In this document: positions 53,713 through 63,994 of the stretch, in pieces
How the letters are laid out: the number at the start of each line of letters is the position of its first letter
Position numbering within the stretch: position 1 is the first letter of the stretch
Assembly: GCF_003814705.1 (NCBI RefSeq)
Contig: NZ_RKRA01000001.1
Location: forward strand, 682,001 to 746,000
Direction of reading: 5' to 3'
Source: Georgenia muralis
GTDB taxonomy: Bacteria; Actinomycetota; Actinomycetes; Actinomycetales; Actinomycetaceae
DNA length: 64,000 nucleotides
Translations under genes and position numbers: made by a program
The notes under the pieces: model-generated
Databases searched by the model: none
Seen by the model: the letters and a program-made list of their open reading frames with translations, nothing else
What the model was told of the DNA's origin: nothing

Positions 53713-53892
53713 TGCCTACGGAGTGAGCTGTCGGGTTCGGGTGGGAGAACACCCGGCGCGGTTCCTGCTGCAGGAAGGCCGCACTTCACCCCGAGGCCCC
53801 GGTCTCCCGGAGCCGTCCATCACTTGGTTCCCCCGTCCCCGCCGCTGTTCCTACTCGATGCTGACTCCGGGGCGGCGGCAGGGTTAGGCGTC
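53713..53892 (-). ncRNA. ydaO/yuaA-type c-di-AMP riboswitch
   Basis: Read on the minus strand, the leader contains the conserved blocks of the ydaO motif in order: CGCCTAACCCTGCCGCC, GGGGACGGGGGAACCA, CTCGGGGTGAAG, and CCCGAACCCGACAGCTCAC followed by GTAGGCAGC near the 3' end. It lies 18-200 nt before the NlpC/P60 start. In actinobacteria this riboswitch class turns off cell-wall hydrolase genes when c-di-AMP is high (known for the class). Confidence 0.88.
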
Positions 53893-54399
53893 CGCCCGAA
53901 GACTTCGCGGAGGAGGGTTCCGGAAGCGATCTGGACACTACAGCCAGATTCTGGCTATGTCACGTTTCGATCACGACCCTGGGGATGTCACGTCGGCGCG
54001 GGTGCGGTGAGGTCCGCGGCGACCTCTCCGCCGAAGGCCGCGGCCAGCACCCACGGGGCGGTCACGTCAGAGGGTGTCGTCGCAGGTGAAAGGGCCACAG
54101 GGGGCCAGGGCCCACTCGCCGCCGACCACGCCCCGGGGTGGTCGGGAAGCGCTTCTCAGCATCGGGTTCGTGAGGCGGCTCACACCCGCCGACGCGCGTG
54201 GCGCCTCGGTGGATGCATGGCGCCCGGCTCCGGGGGACGCGCGTGGCGCCGCGGTGGATGCATGACGCCCGGCTCCGGGAGACGCGCGTGGCGCCGCGGT
54301 GGATGCGTGACGCCCGGCTCCGGGGGACGCGCGTGGCGCCGCGGTGGATGCATGGCGCCCGGCTCCGGGAGACGCCGCCACGTGCGCCCCGAGCGCTCG
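53893..54399. other. Gene-free stretch, mostly 45-bp repeats
   Basis: The first part holds the promoter of the riboswitch transcript, including an AT-richer stretch (ACACTACAGCCAGATTCTGG area at 53934-53960). The remainder up to 54374 is occupied by a tandem array. No gene is supported. Confidence 0.5.
54195..54374. repeat. 45-bp tandem repeat x4
   Basis: Four contiguous 45-bp units (54195, 54240, 54285, 54330) starting CGCGTGGCGCC and containing GGTGGATGCATGRCGCC then GGCTCCGGG. Differences are single bases. The length is a multiple of three, but every frame is interrupted or lacks a start, so it is not obviously coding. Confidence 0.92.
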
Positions 54400-55200
54400 T
54401 CAGGTGGTGACGAACAGGTGCCGGGTGATCTCCTCGGGCAGGTCCAGGACCGTCTCGGAGCCCGGCGCGTGCAGCGAGACGACGTCCCCGCCCGGCCGCA
54501 CCCGGACCTCGACGCGCACCCCGGGCCGCAGCCCCGACTGGTCCATGCGGGAGAGGAGGTCGACGTCGACCTGCAGGGGCTCACCGATGCGCGCCAGCAC
54601 GACGTCGGCACGGAGGTCGCCGACGTCCGCGCGGGCGGACTGCTCGTCCACGCGGCGGCTCTCCCCGTGTACGGGGGCCTGCGGGGCGAAGCGCTCGCCG
54701 TCGTCGCCGGCCGGGAGGAGCTCGGCGGCGACGTCGGCGAGGGACCGGACCTCCTCACGCGGCGCCACGACCTCCTCGTCCCCCGTCAGCGCGTCGAGGC
54801 CGGGGATCGGGTTGCCGTAGGGGTCGACGTGCGGGTGGTCGAGCAGCTCGAGGAGACGGCGCTCGACCCGCTCGCTCATGACGTGCTCCCACCGGCAGGC
54901 CTCGTCGTGGACGTACGCCCACTCCAGGCCGACGACGTCGGTGAGCAGCCGCTCGGCGAGCCGGTGCTTGCGCATGACCTCCGTCGCTCTGCGGCGACCG
55001 GCGTCCGTGAGCTCGATCTGCCTGGTCCCGGAGAGCAGGAGCAGCCCGTCTCGCTCCATACGGGCCACGGTCTGGGACACGGTCGGGCCGGAGTGGCCCA
55101 GTCGCTCCGCGATGCGCGCACGCAGCGGCACGACGCGCTCCTCCTCGAGCTCGTAGACGGTCTTGAGGTACATCTCCGTCGTGTCGATGAGATCGCTCAC
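54400..55200 (-). CDS. DtxR-family metal-dependent regulator
   Basis: A 266-residue protein with the DtxR/IdeR/MntR layout. The winged HTH is MYLKTVYELEEERVVPLRAR, IAERLGHSGPTVSQTVARME; the dimer/metal domain has Glu/His/Cys ligands in RHKLAERLL-type helices and VHDEACRWEHVMSERVERRL; the C-terminal FeoA/SH3-like domain ends EITRHLFVTT. It represses metal uptake when Fe(II) or Mn(II) is sufficient. GTG at 55200 follows GGGAG. A stretch of acidic/Ala linker separates the domains. The target is not adjacent. Confidence 0.88.
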   Translation of the reverse strand: MSDLIDTTEMYLKTVYELEEERVVPLRARIAERLGHSGPTVSQTVARMERDGLLLLSGTRQIELTDAGRRRATEVMRKHRLAERLLTDVVGLEWAYVHDEACRWEHVMSERVERRLLELLDHPHVDPYGNPIPGLDALTGDEEVVAPREEVRSLADVAAELLPAGDDGERFAPQAPVHGESRRVDEQSARADVGDLRADVVLARIGEPLQVDVDLLSRMDQSGLRPGVRVEVRVRPGGDVVSLHAPGSETVLDLPEEITRHLFVTT

Positions 55201-55352
55201 GTACTCCCGCTCTCTTCCGCGCGCGCCCCAGCGGCCGCGTCGCGACGGCTGGTCATGGGCATGCCTGTCCTCAGGATAGGGATGCCCGGCCACAACGGGC
55301 AGCGCCCCGGCCCGGTGGAGGGCAGTTTTCCGTTCTGTCCACTTCCGGCTCT

Positions 55353-56423
55353 ATGGTTCGCGTGATGCCGCTCACCCCTCCTCGCCTCCCGCTGCCCGAC
55401 CCGGGCACCGCGCCGCCCCTGTACGCGTACGCCGACGGCGAGCCGCTCTACCGCGGCCGGCGGATGCGCGACCTCGTGGGCACCCCGTTCGAGGAGATCT
55501 GGGGCCTGCTGGTCGACGGCGAGGGCGGCGACGCCCTCCCGCCGGCGGAGCCGTTCAACCTCCCCGTGCGCACCGGCGACACCCGGGTCGACGTGCTCTC
55601 CGCCCTGGCCCAGCTCACCCCCGTGTGGGGATACCGGCCACTGGTGGAGATCGACTCCACGCGCGCCCGGGAGGACCTCGCTCGGGCGTCGGTGATGACG
55701 CTGAGCTTCGTGGCCCAGTCGGCGCGGGGCGAGGACGTGCCGGCAGTGCCCCAGCGCGAGGTCGACATGGTCACGACCATCGCGGAGCGGTTCCTCGTGC
55801 GGTGGCGCGGCGTCGCCGACCCGGAGGCCGTCGCGGCGCTCGACCTGTTCTGGCTCGCCGTCTCCGAGACGGGTCTGGTCCCCTCCACCCGCACCGCGCG
55901 GACCGCCGCGGAGATGGGGGCCGACGCCGCCTCGTGCCTCGCCGCCGCTGTCGCCGTCGCGGGAGCACCCTTCGGCGGTGGCGCGGCCGCCCGGGCGCTG
56001 GCGATCGTGGCGGAGGCCGAGCGCACCGGCGACGCCGACGCCGCCATCGCGGCGCACCTCGCGCGGGGTGGCGACCTCGCCGGCTTCGGCGACGAGCTGG
56101 TCCCCGCCGACGCCCGTGTGGGGATGCTTCGCGACGCCTGCGTCCGGGCCGGCGCGCGCCGGCTCGAGTCCGCCGAGGCGGTCGCCCGCGCGGGCGCCGA
56201 GACCCTGGCCCGCGCGGGCGCCGAGACCCTGGCCCGCGCGGGCGCCGAGACCCTGGCCCGCACCTCCGGCCCGACCCCCGGGGCGAACACGCTCTTCTGG
56301 GGCGGCGTGCTGCTCGACCACGTCGGGGTCCCGCCCCAGCTCTTCTGCGCCCTGTACCTGTGCGGACGCACCGCCGGGTGGTCCGCGCACGTCCTGGAGG
56401 TCCAGCGCCTGCGGCACCTGTGA
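55353..56423 (+). CDS. Citrate-synthase-like protein lacking catalytic residues
   Basis: A 356-residue protein with the citrate-synthase fold pattern (ADGEPLYRGRRMRDLVGTPF near the start and VPPQLFCALYLCGRTAGWSAHVLE at the end). The catalytic positions do not fit: GPLHGGA is GAPFGGGA (F207), GFGH is GFGD (D247), and NVDF is NTLF (L314). An in-frame 24-bp array gives three ARAGAETL repeats (residues 278-301). Its place beside serC matches the citA-serC neighbourhood known in mycobacteria. Probably a non-enzymatic or altered paralogue. ATG at 55353 or 55365. Confidence 0.75.
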   Translation: MVRVMPLTPPRLPLPDPGTAPPLYAYADGEPLYRGRRMRDLVGTPFEEIWGLLVDGEGGDALPPAEPFNLPVRTGDTRVDVLSALAQLTPVWGYRPLVEIDSTRAREDLARASVMTLSFVAQSARGEDVPAVPQREVDMVTTIAERFLVRWRGVADPEAVAALDLFWLAVSETGLVPSTRTARTAAEMGADAASCLAAAVAVAGAPFGGGAAARALAIVAEAERTGDADAAIAAHLARGGDLAGFGDELVPADARVGMLRDACVRAGARRLESAEAVARAGAETLARAGAETLARAGAETLARTSGPTPGANTLFWGGVLLDHVGVPPQLFCALYLCGRTAGWSAHVLEVQRLRHL

Positions 56424-56442
56424 CCTGTCGCCCGCCAGGGCG

Positions 56443-58459
<2,017 letters not shown>

Positions 58460-58538
58460 CGGGCGCAACACTCGGCCCGAGGGCCCTGACGGCGGGAGGG
58501 CTCCCGCCCGGCCGGACGACCCGGCGCATCATGGACGG

Positions 58539-59156
58539 GTGGACAGCGCCGTCGAGATCCGCCCGCTCACGCCGGCCCGGTTCGGCGACCTCGAGCACCT
58601 CTTCCGGCGCCGCGAGGACCCCGCGAGCTGCTGGTGCATGTGGTGGCGGCTCTCCCCCGAGGAGTTCTCCGCCTCCCGCGTCGCGCAGCGGCACGACCTC
58701 CTCGCGGCCCGGGCCGGCGAGGCACCCGCGCCGGGCCTGCTCGCCTACGCCGGCGGTGAGGCGGTGGGCTGGGTCGCGGTCGCCCCACGCCCGGAGCACG
58801 CGCGCATCCCCCGCTCGACGATCATCGCGCTCGAGGACGTCCCCGACTGCTGGTCGGTCACCTGCTTCTACGTCCGTGCGGACCACCGCGGCGAGGGCGT
58901 GACCGGCGCGCTCGTCAGCGCCGCGGTGGACCACGCCCGGGGCCACGGCGCCCGCTTCGTCGAGGCGTACCCGGTGGACACCGGCGCGGACGCCGGACCG
59001 CGCAGCAGCTCGAGCCTGTTCCGCGGCACCCTCGCCACGTTCGTCCGGGCCGGATTCGTCGAGACCGGCCGACGACGGGGCCGCCCCACCGTGCGACTGG
59101 CCCTGGAGCCGCACGAGGATTCCCCTGCGCCCCCAACGGCGGGGCCCCTACGCTGA
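58539..59156 (+). CDS. GNAT-family acetyltransferase
   Basis: A 205-residue protein: VEIRPLTPARFGDLEHLFRR, CWCMWWRLSPEEFSASRVAQ, LLAYAGGEAVGWVAVAPR and the acetyl-CoA loop FYVRADHRGEGVTGALVSAA (R/QxxGxG/A variant RGEGV). The CWCMWWR motif is typical of a small actinobacterial subgroup of unknown substrate. GTG at 58539. It follows serC by 79 bp on the same strand. Confidence 0.85.
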   Translation: MDSAVEIRPLTPARFGDLEHLFRRREDPASCWCMWWRLSPEEFSASRVAQRHDLLAARAGEAPAPGLLAYAGGEAVGWVAVAPRPEHARIPRSTIIALEDVPDCWSVTCFYVRADHRGEGVTGALVSAAVDHARGHGARFVEAYPVDTGADAGPRSSSSLFRGTLATFVRAGFVETGRRRGRPTVRLALEPHEDSPAPPTAGPLR

Positions 59157-59206
59157 ACACATCCGGACACCGCGCCGGGACTGACATCTGAAGAGCGGGA
59201 CCCGCC

Positions 59207-60316
59207 ATGTCGAACCCTCCCGACGACCGTTCGCCCTACGCCCCGCCGCCTCCGCCCGGGCAGGCCGGCCGCCCGGCCGGGCAGGGTTCGGATGGTGACA
59301 CGCCTGGCCAGCCCTACCAGCAGGGTGACGGGCAGTCCTCCGGTGGCCGGCAGGGCTACGGCCAGGAGCCGTACGGTCAGCCCTACTCCGGCCAGCAGCC
59401 CCGCTCCGGCCAGCAGCCCTACACCGGCCAGCAGGCCTACGGTCAGGGCTACGGGTACCAGCAGCAGTACGGGCAGCCCACGGGCCAGCCGCAGCGCACC
59501 AACGGTCTGGCCGTGGCCGCCTTCGTCGTCGGCCTGCTGTCGATCCTCGTCGCGTGGATCCCCGTGGTGGGCATCGCGGGGATCATCGGCGGCATCGTCG
59601 CCGTCGTCCTCGGCATCATGGCGATGACCAAGGCCAACAAGGGCCAGGCCGGCGGCAAGGGGCTGGGGATCGCCGGGCTCGTGCTCGGCGTGCTCTCGGT
59701 CCTGCTCGGGCTCGTCGTGTCCGTGATCCTCGGGGCGGCCCTCACGGCCTTCCAGGAGAGCGACCTGGGTGCTCCCGAGCCGGTCGTCGAGGAGGAACCC
59801 GCCCAGGAGGCCCCGGCCGACGAGGACCTCACGGACGCCCCCACCGGCGACGACGCGACGACCGCCCCGGACGGCGCCGCGGGTGACGCCCCCGACCTGG
59901 CCGCCGCCCTGCCGTTGGGGCAGGGAGCCGAGGTGGGCGACTACACCGTCACCGTCACCGGTATCGACCTCGACGCCGACGAGGAGATGGGCGCCGTCGA
60001 GTTCAACGAGGCCGCCGAGGGCCGGTACGTCCTCGCCGACGTCTCCGTGGTCTTCAACGGCACGGACGAGGGCGATCCCTGGATCGACCTCAACCACGTC
60101 TTCGTCGGCGCCGACGCCCTGCAGTACGACTGGGCGTCCTGCACGGCCACCGAGCCGAACCCGGTGTTCGACGTCCCCACGATGGGCACCGGCGCGAGCG
60201 CGAGCTACCAGGTCTGCATGGACGTCCCGCCCGAGGCGATCGAGGGCGGCAGCTTCTTCATCGAGGAGCTCTTCGCGTTCGACGACGCGAGCCGGGCGGT
60301 CTGGGAGATCCGCTGA
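59207..60316 (+). CDS. DUF4190-type membrane protein with extracytoplasmic domain
   Basis: A 369-residue protein. About 95 residues of Gln/Gly/Tyr/Pro-rich sequence (YGQPYSGQQPRSGQQPYTGQ style) precede two hydrophobic helices (AVAAFVVGLLSILVAWIPVV, LGIAGLVLGVLSVLLGLVVS) with the DUF4190 pattern. An acidic linker and a C-terminal beta-rich domain (DYTVTVTGIDLDADEEMGAV, GRYVLADVSVVFNGTDEGDP) follow, similar to the DUF4352 immunoglobulin-like fold. Likely an envelope protein; function unknown. ATG at 59207. Confidence 0.82.
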   Translation: MSNPPDDRSPYAPPPPPGQAGRPAGQGSDGDTPGQPYQQGDGQSSGGRQGYGQEPYGQPYSGQQPRSGQQPYTGQQAYGQGYGYQQQYGQPTGQPQRTNGLAVAAFVVGLLSILVAWIPVVGIAGIIGGIVAVVLGIMAMTKANKGQAGGKGLGIAGLVLGVLSVLLGLVVSVILGAALTAFQESDLGAPEPVVEEEPAQEAPADEDLTDAPTGDDATTAPDGAAGDAPDLAAALPLGQGAEVGDYTVTVTGIDLDADEEMGAVEFNEAAEGRYVLADVSVVFNGTDEGDPWIDLNHVFVGADALQYDWASCTATEPNPVFDVPTMGTGASASYQVCMDVPPEAIEGGSFFIEELFAFDDASRAVWEIR

Positions 60317-60370
60317 CCCCGAACGCCCCGTGAGGCCCCGGGCGGGACCCGGACGCCCAGCCGTCGTCGG

Positions 60371-61435
60371 TCAGCCCTTGAGGACCGGCGCCAGCCAGGC
60401 CACCTGCTTGGCGAACTGGTGCACCTGGCCGCCCTCGTGCTGGTTGAAGGGGTAGACGACGATCTCCTTCGCCGGCCGGTCGGTCCCGGCGCCCGCGTCC
60501 GTACCGGCGCCCGCACCGGAGCCGGCAGCGGCTGCGGTTCGGACGCCTGCACCCGCGCCCGTCCCCGCGCCGTAGTGGTTGAACGCGGCGTAGACCGTCG
60601 ACGGCGGGCACGTGGCGTCCATGAGCGCCACCGAGAACAGCGCCGGGGCGTTCGCGCGCCGGGCGAACGTGACGCCGTCGAGGTAGGACAGCGTCTGGAA
60701 GACCCGGTCGACGCCGTCACGGTGGACGGCGAGGTACCGGGTGATCTCGGCGTACGGCAGGGAGTCGGTGATCTCCGTGGCGCGGCGGTAGTGGCACAGG
60801 AACGGCACGTCCGGCAGCACGGCGGCGAGGTCGGGGACCAGCCCGGCGACGGCGAGGGTGATGCCGCCGCCCTGGCTGATGCCGGCCACCGCCACACGCG
60901 CCGGGTCCACCCCGGGGACCGCGCGCACGGCCTCGACGGCGCGGACGGCGTCGGTGAAGACCCGGCGGTAGTAGTGGCCGGCGGGGTCTTCCACGCCGCG
61001 GGTGAGGAAGCCCGGCGCCGCGGGCCCGGCCCCGACCGGGTCGGGCGTGTGCCCGCCGCCGCCCCACGACGAGCCCTGGCCCCGGGTGTCCATGACGAGG
61101 TGGGCGTAGCCGGCGCTCGCCCAGCCGATGCGCTCGTGGGGCAGCCCTCGGCCACCGCCGTAGCCGACGTACTCCACGACGGCGGGCAGCGGGCCGGCGG
61201 CCCCGGCGGGCCGGGTCAGCCAGCCCTTGACCGGGTGGCCGCCGAAGCCCGCGAAGGTGACGTCGAAGGTCTCGATGAGCTCGAGGCCCGTCTCGACCCG
61301 CTCGAGCCGCAGCGCGAGGTCGTGCCCGCGGGCCTCGGCCAGCGTGGTCGACCAGAAGGCGTCGAAGTCGGCGGGCTCGGCGACGTCGGGCAGGTACGAC
61401 TCGAGGTCGCTCCGGGGAAGGTCGAACAGCGGCAT
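60371..61435 (-). CDS. Acetyl-xylan-esterase-like hydrolase (AXE1 / CE7)
   Basis: A 354-residue cytoplasmic alpha/beta hydrolase: MPLFDLPRSDLESYLPDVAE, HLVMDTRGQGSSWGGGGHTP (CE7 RGQ motif), nucleophile elbow GISQGGGITLAVAG, acid in ALMDATCPPSTVYAAFNHYG and late His in FNQHEGGQVHQFAK. It deacetylates xylo-oligosaccharides or cephalosporin-like esters. An Ala/Gly-rich insertion (residues about 295-325) precedes the last strand. It is divergent from the Gfo/Idh gene. Confidence 0.9.
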   Translation of the reverse strand: MPLFDLPRSDLESYLPDVAEPADFDAFWSTTLAEARGHDLALRLERVETGLELIETFDVTFAGFGGHPVKGWLTRPAGAAGPLPAVVEYVGYGGGRGLPHERIGWASAGYAHLVMDTRGQGSSWGGGGHTPDPVGAGPAAPGFLTRGVEDPAGHYYRRVFTDAVRAVEAVRAVPGVDPARVAVAGISQGGGITLAVAGLVPDLAAVLPDVPFLCHYRRATEITDSLPYAEITRYLAVHRDGVDRVFQTLSYLDGVTFARRANAPALFSVALMDATCPPSTVYAAFNHYGAGTGAGAGVRTAAAAGSGAGAGTDAGAGTDRPAKEIVVYPFNQHEGGQVHQFAKQVAWLAPVLKG

Positions 61436-61697
61436 GGGCGGGAACCTACCGCAGCCCGTGCGGACGCCGCGCCCGGTCACGAGTGCTCCGACCTGCGAGG
61501 ACGTCCCGGCCGGTGGAACCGTGACCGTCGACGTCGGCTACGCCGCAGCGGGCGGCGCAGGCGTCAGCCGCGCGGCGGCAGAAGGTAGGTGCGCAGCCAC
61601 CCGCACATGCCGGCGCGGCCCGGGGTCGGCGACGACGGAGCACGTCGTGGTCGCCCGACGTGTGCCCACGCCGAGCCTATGCTCGTCAACGGCGGCC

Positions 61698-61711
61698 TGC
61701 AAACGCTTTCG
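61698..61711. promoter_or_regulatory. LacI-type operator upstream of the Gfo/Idh gene
   Basis: TGCAAACGCTTTCG fits the LacI/GalR consensus TGnnAnCGnTnnCA except for the last base. It lies about 37 bp upstream of the start at 61748. Confidence 0.7.
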
Positions 61712-61747
61712 CCGCCACACTCGCACGTCGCGACCGAGGAGAGGCTC

Positions 61748-62815
61748 ATGACCCGTTTCGCCGTGATCGGCAGCGGCTTCCGCGCCGAGGCCTTCCTGCG
61801 GGTGGCGAGCCTCGTCCCCGGCCTCGAGGTCACCGGCGTCCTCGCCCGCGACCCGGGCCGCGGCGCACGGCTCGAGCGGGCCTTCGGCGTGCGCACGCAC
61901 CGCGACCTCGGCGCTGCGCTGGCCGGCGACCCGGACTTCGCCGTCGTCGCCGTCGCGAAGGCCGCCTCGGAGGAGGTGGTCACCGCGGTCGCGGCCACGG
62001 GTCTCCCCGTCCTGGCCGAGACCCCGCCGGCGCCCGACGTCGCCGGGCTCGCCCGGCTGCACGCCCTCGTGCAGGGCGGCGCGCGCATCCAGGTGGCCGA
62101 GCAGTACCACCTCGAGCCGATGGTCAGCGCGCAGATCGCCGTCGCCCGCTCGGGCCTGCTCGGGGACGTCAGCGAGGCGCTGGTCTCCGTGGCCCACGAC
62201 TACCACGGCATCTCGGTGCTGCGGCGGCTGCTGGGGATCGGGTTCGAGGACGCCACGGTCACTGCGTACGAGTCGGTCGCGCCGCTGGCCGGCGGGCCGG
62301 ACCGGGCCGGCGACCCCGCCGCCGAGCGGGTGCTCGAGGAGCGGCACGTCACCGCGCGCCTCGACTTCGGCGGCCGCGTGGGCACCTACGACTTCAGCTC
62401 CGACCAGTACCGCTCGTGGATCCGCTCGGGCACGGTGCTCGTGCGCGGGGACCGCGGCGAGCTCCGCGACGAGACCGTGCGTCGGATGGTCGACCACCGC
62501 ACCCCGCTGCGCACCCGCATCGAGCGGCTGGCCGCCGGCGGTCCCGGCAGCCACGAGGGCATGTTCCTGCGCGGGCTCACCCTGGGGGACCGGTGGCTCT
62601 ACCGCAACGACTTCCTCCGGGCCCGGTTGCCCGACGAGGAGCTGTCCGTGGCGGCGGTGATGCGCGCCATGGGCGAGCACGTCGCCGGCGGCCCCGAGGT
62701 GTACAGCCTCGCCGATGCGGCGCAGGACCACTACCTCGGCCTCGAGGTGCGCCGGGCGGTCGAGACCGGCGCTCCGGTCCGCACGAGCCGGCAGGTCTGG
62801 GCCCCTGAGCCCTGA
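61748..62815 (+). CDS. Gfo/Idh/MocA-family oxidoreductase
   Basis: A 355-residue protein: FAVIGSGFRAEAFLRVASLV (GxGxxxE Rossmann start), VLAETPPAPDVAGLARL (EKP-like motif, here ETPP), VAEQYHLEPMVSAQIAVARS, and YDFSSDQYRSWIRSGTVLVR in the C-terminal domain. The weak EKP motif suggests altered substrate handling. ATG at 61748 has GAGGAG. LacI-type operators on both sides place it in a sugar-responsive unit with the regulator at 62945. Confidence 0.86.
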   Translation: MTRFAVIGSGFRAEAFLRVASLVPGLEVTGVLARDPGRGARLERAFGVRTHRDLGAALAGDPDFAVVAVAKAASEEVVTAVAATGLPVLAETPPAPDVAGLARLHALVQGGARIQVAEQYHLEPMVSAQIAVARSGLLGDVSEALVSVAHDYHGISVLRRLLGIGFEDATVTAYESVAPLAGGPDRAGDPAAERVLEERHVTARLDFGGRVGTYDFSSDQYRSWIRSGTVLVRGDRGELRDETVRRMVDHRTPLRTRIERLAAGGPGSHEGMFLRGLTLGDRWLYRNDFLRARLPDEELSVAAVMRAMGEHVAGGPEVYSLADAAQDHYLGLEVRRAVETGAPVRTSRQVWAPEP

Positions 62816-62825
62816 CGAGCCGAGT

Positions 62826-62839
62826 CGCAAACGATTGCA
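62826..62839. promoter_or_regulatory. LacI-type operator upstream of the lacI-like gene
   Basis: CGCAAACGATTGCA matches the LacI consensus with one mismatch at the first base. It lies 10 bp after the Gfo/Idh stop. Confidence 0.65.
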
Positions 62840-62902
62840 GTGCCGGTCCCGCAGATAACGGGGTCGCTGGGCGCGACGCAACGGCGAACCCTTGACGTGA
62901 GA

Positions 62903-62916
62903 TGAGAACGCTTGCA
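62903..62916. promoter_or_regulatory. LacI-type operator (perfect consensus)
   Basis: TGAGAACGCTTGCA fits TGnnAnCGnTnnCA at every defined position, 28 bp upstream of the regulator start, so autoregulation is likely. Confidence 0.75.
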
Positions 62917-62944
62917 GGATGGCGCCCACACGAGGGGGTGTGGG

Positions 62945-63964
62945 ATGCGGGTCACCGCACGCGACGTCGCCGAACGGGCCGGTGTGTCCGTCTCGACGGT
63001 CTCCCGCGCACTCTCCACCCCCACCACCGTCTCACCGGGCGCCCGCCGCAAGGTCGAGTCCGCCGCCCGCGAGCTGGGCTACGAGCCCAACCCCACCGCC
63101 CGCGGCCTGGTCACCGGACGGACGCACGCCATGGGCCTGGTCGTCCCGGACCTCGAGAACCCGTTCTTCGCCGCGACGACGAAAGCTGTGCAGGCGCGGG
63201 CGTGGTCGATGGGCTACGCCCTCGTGGTGGCCGACTCGGACGAGGACCCGAACCACGAGCGACGACTCGCCCGCAAGGTGTCCCAGCAGGTCGACGGGCT
63301 CATCCTGTGCTCGCCGCGCTCCAGCGACGCCGAGCTCGAGGCGCTTGCCGGTCGGGTCCCGGTGGTCCTGCTCCACCGGGGCTCCGGGGAGCTGTCGCAC
63401 GTGGTGGCGGACAACGTCGAGGGCGTGAGGATCGCGCTGCGGCACCTGCGCGCCCTGGGCCACCGCCACATCGCCTACGCGGGCGGGCCCCATCGATCCT
63501 GGAGCGACGGTCAGCGACGTGAGGGACTGACGCGCGCGGCCGACACGTTCGGCGACATCACGATCGAAGACCTCGGCTCCTTCCAGCCGTTCTTCTCCGG
63601 CGGGGTGGCGGCGGCAGACCTGGTGCTCGCCAGCGACGCCACCGCCGTCCTCGTCTACAACGACCTGATGGCCCTGGGGCTGCTCTCCCGGGCCGGTGAG
63701 CGCGGGGTCGACGTGCCCGGCGGGCTCAGCGTGGCGTCGTTCGACGACATCCCGCTCGCCGGTGGCGTCGGTGTGCCCCTGACCACGGTCGCCATCCCGA
63801 TCGGGCCGCTCGCCCGGGCCGCGGTCGACGTCCTCGCCCACCTCATCGAGGACGGCGCGCCCGCCCGGGCCGCCGACTCCCCGCTCGGTCACCGGCTGCC
63901 GGTGGAACTGATGGTCCGCGAGACCACCGGCCCGGTGCCGAGCCCCACGGTTCCCATCCGGTAA
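62945..63964 (+). CDS. LacI-family transcriptional regulator
   Basis: A 339-residue repressor: the HTH is VTARDVAERAGVSVSTVSRA with hinge helix ARRKVESAARELGYEPNPTA RGL, followed by a periplasmic-binding-like domain (TGRTHAMGLVVPDLENPFFA, VLVYNDLMALGLLSRAGERG). It probably controls the preceding Gfo/Idh gene, the gene beginning at 63995 and itself through the three operators. ATG at 62945 has GAGGGGG. The sugar effector is unknown. Confidence 0.93.
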   Translation: MRVTARDVAERAGVSVSTVSRALSTPTTVSPGARRKVESAARELGYEPNPTARGLVTGRTHAMGLVVPDLENPFFAATTKAVQARAWSMGYALVVADSDEDPNHERRLARKVSQQVDGLILCSPRSSDAELEALAGRVPVVLLHRGSGELSHVVADNVEGVRIALRHLRALGHRHIAYAGGPHRSWSDGQRREGLTRAADTFGDITIEDLGSFQPFFSGGVAAADLVLASDATAVLVYNDLMALGLLSRAGERGVDVPGGLSVASFDDIPLAGGVGVPLTTVAIPIGPLARAAVDVLAHLIEDGAPARAADSPLGHRLPVELMVRETTGPVPSPTVPIR

Positions 63965-63994
63965 CGAAGCCGGAAGGAGAGGAAGGAAAGCGAT

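Noticed and set aside
54195-54374. Repeat-containing protein gene
   Set aside because: All frames are interrupted or lack a start with a ribosome-binding site.
53638-55365. Very long open frame across the riboswitch, repeats and DtxR gene on the plus strand
   Set aside because: Antisense to well-supported features; its composition reflects third-position GC only.
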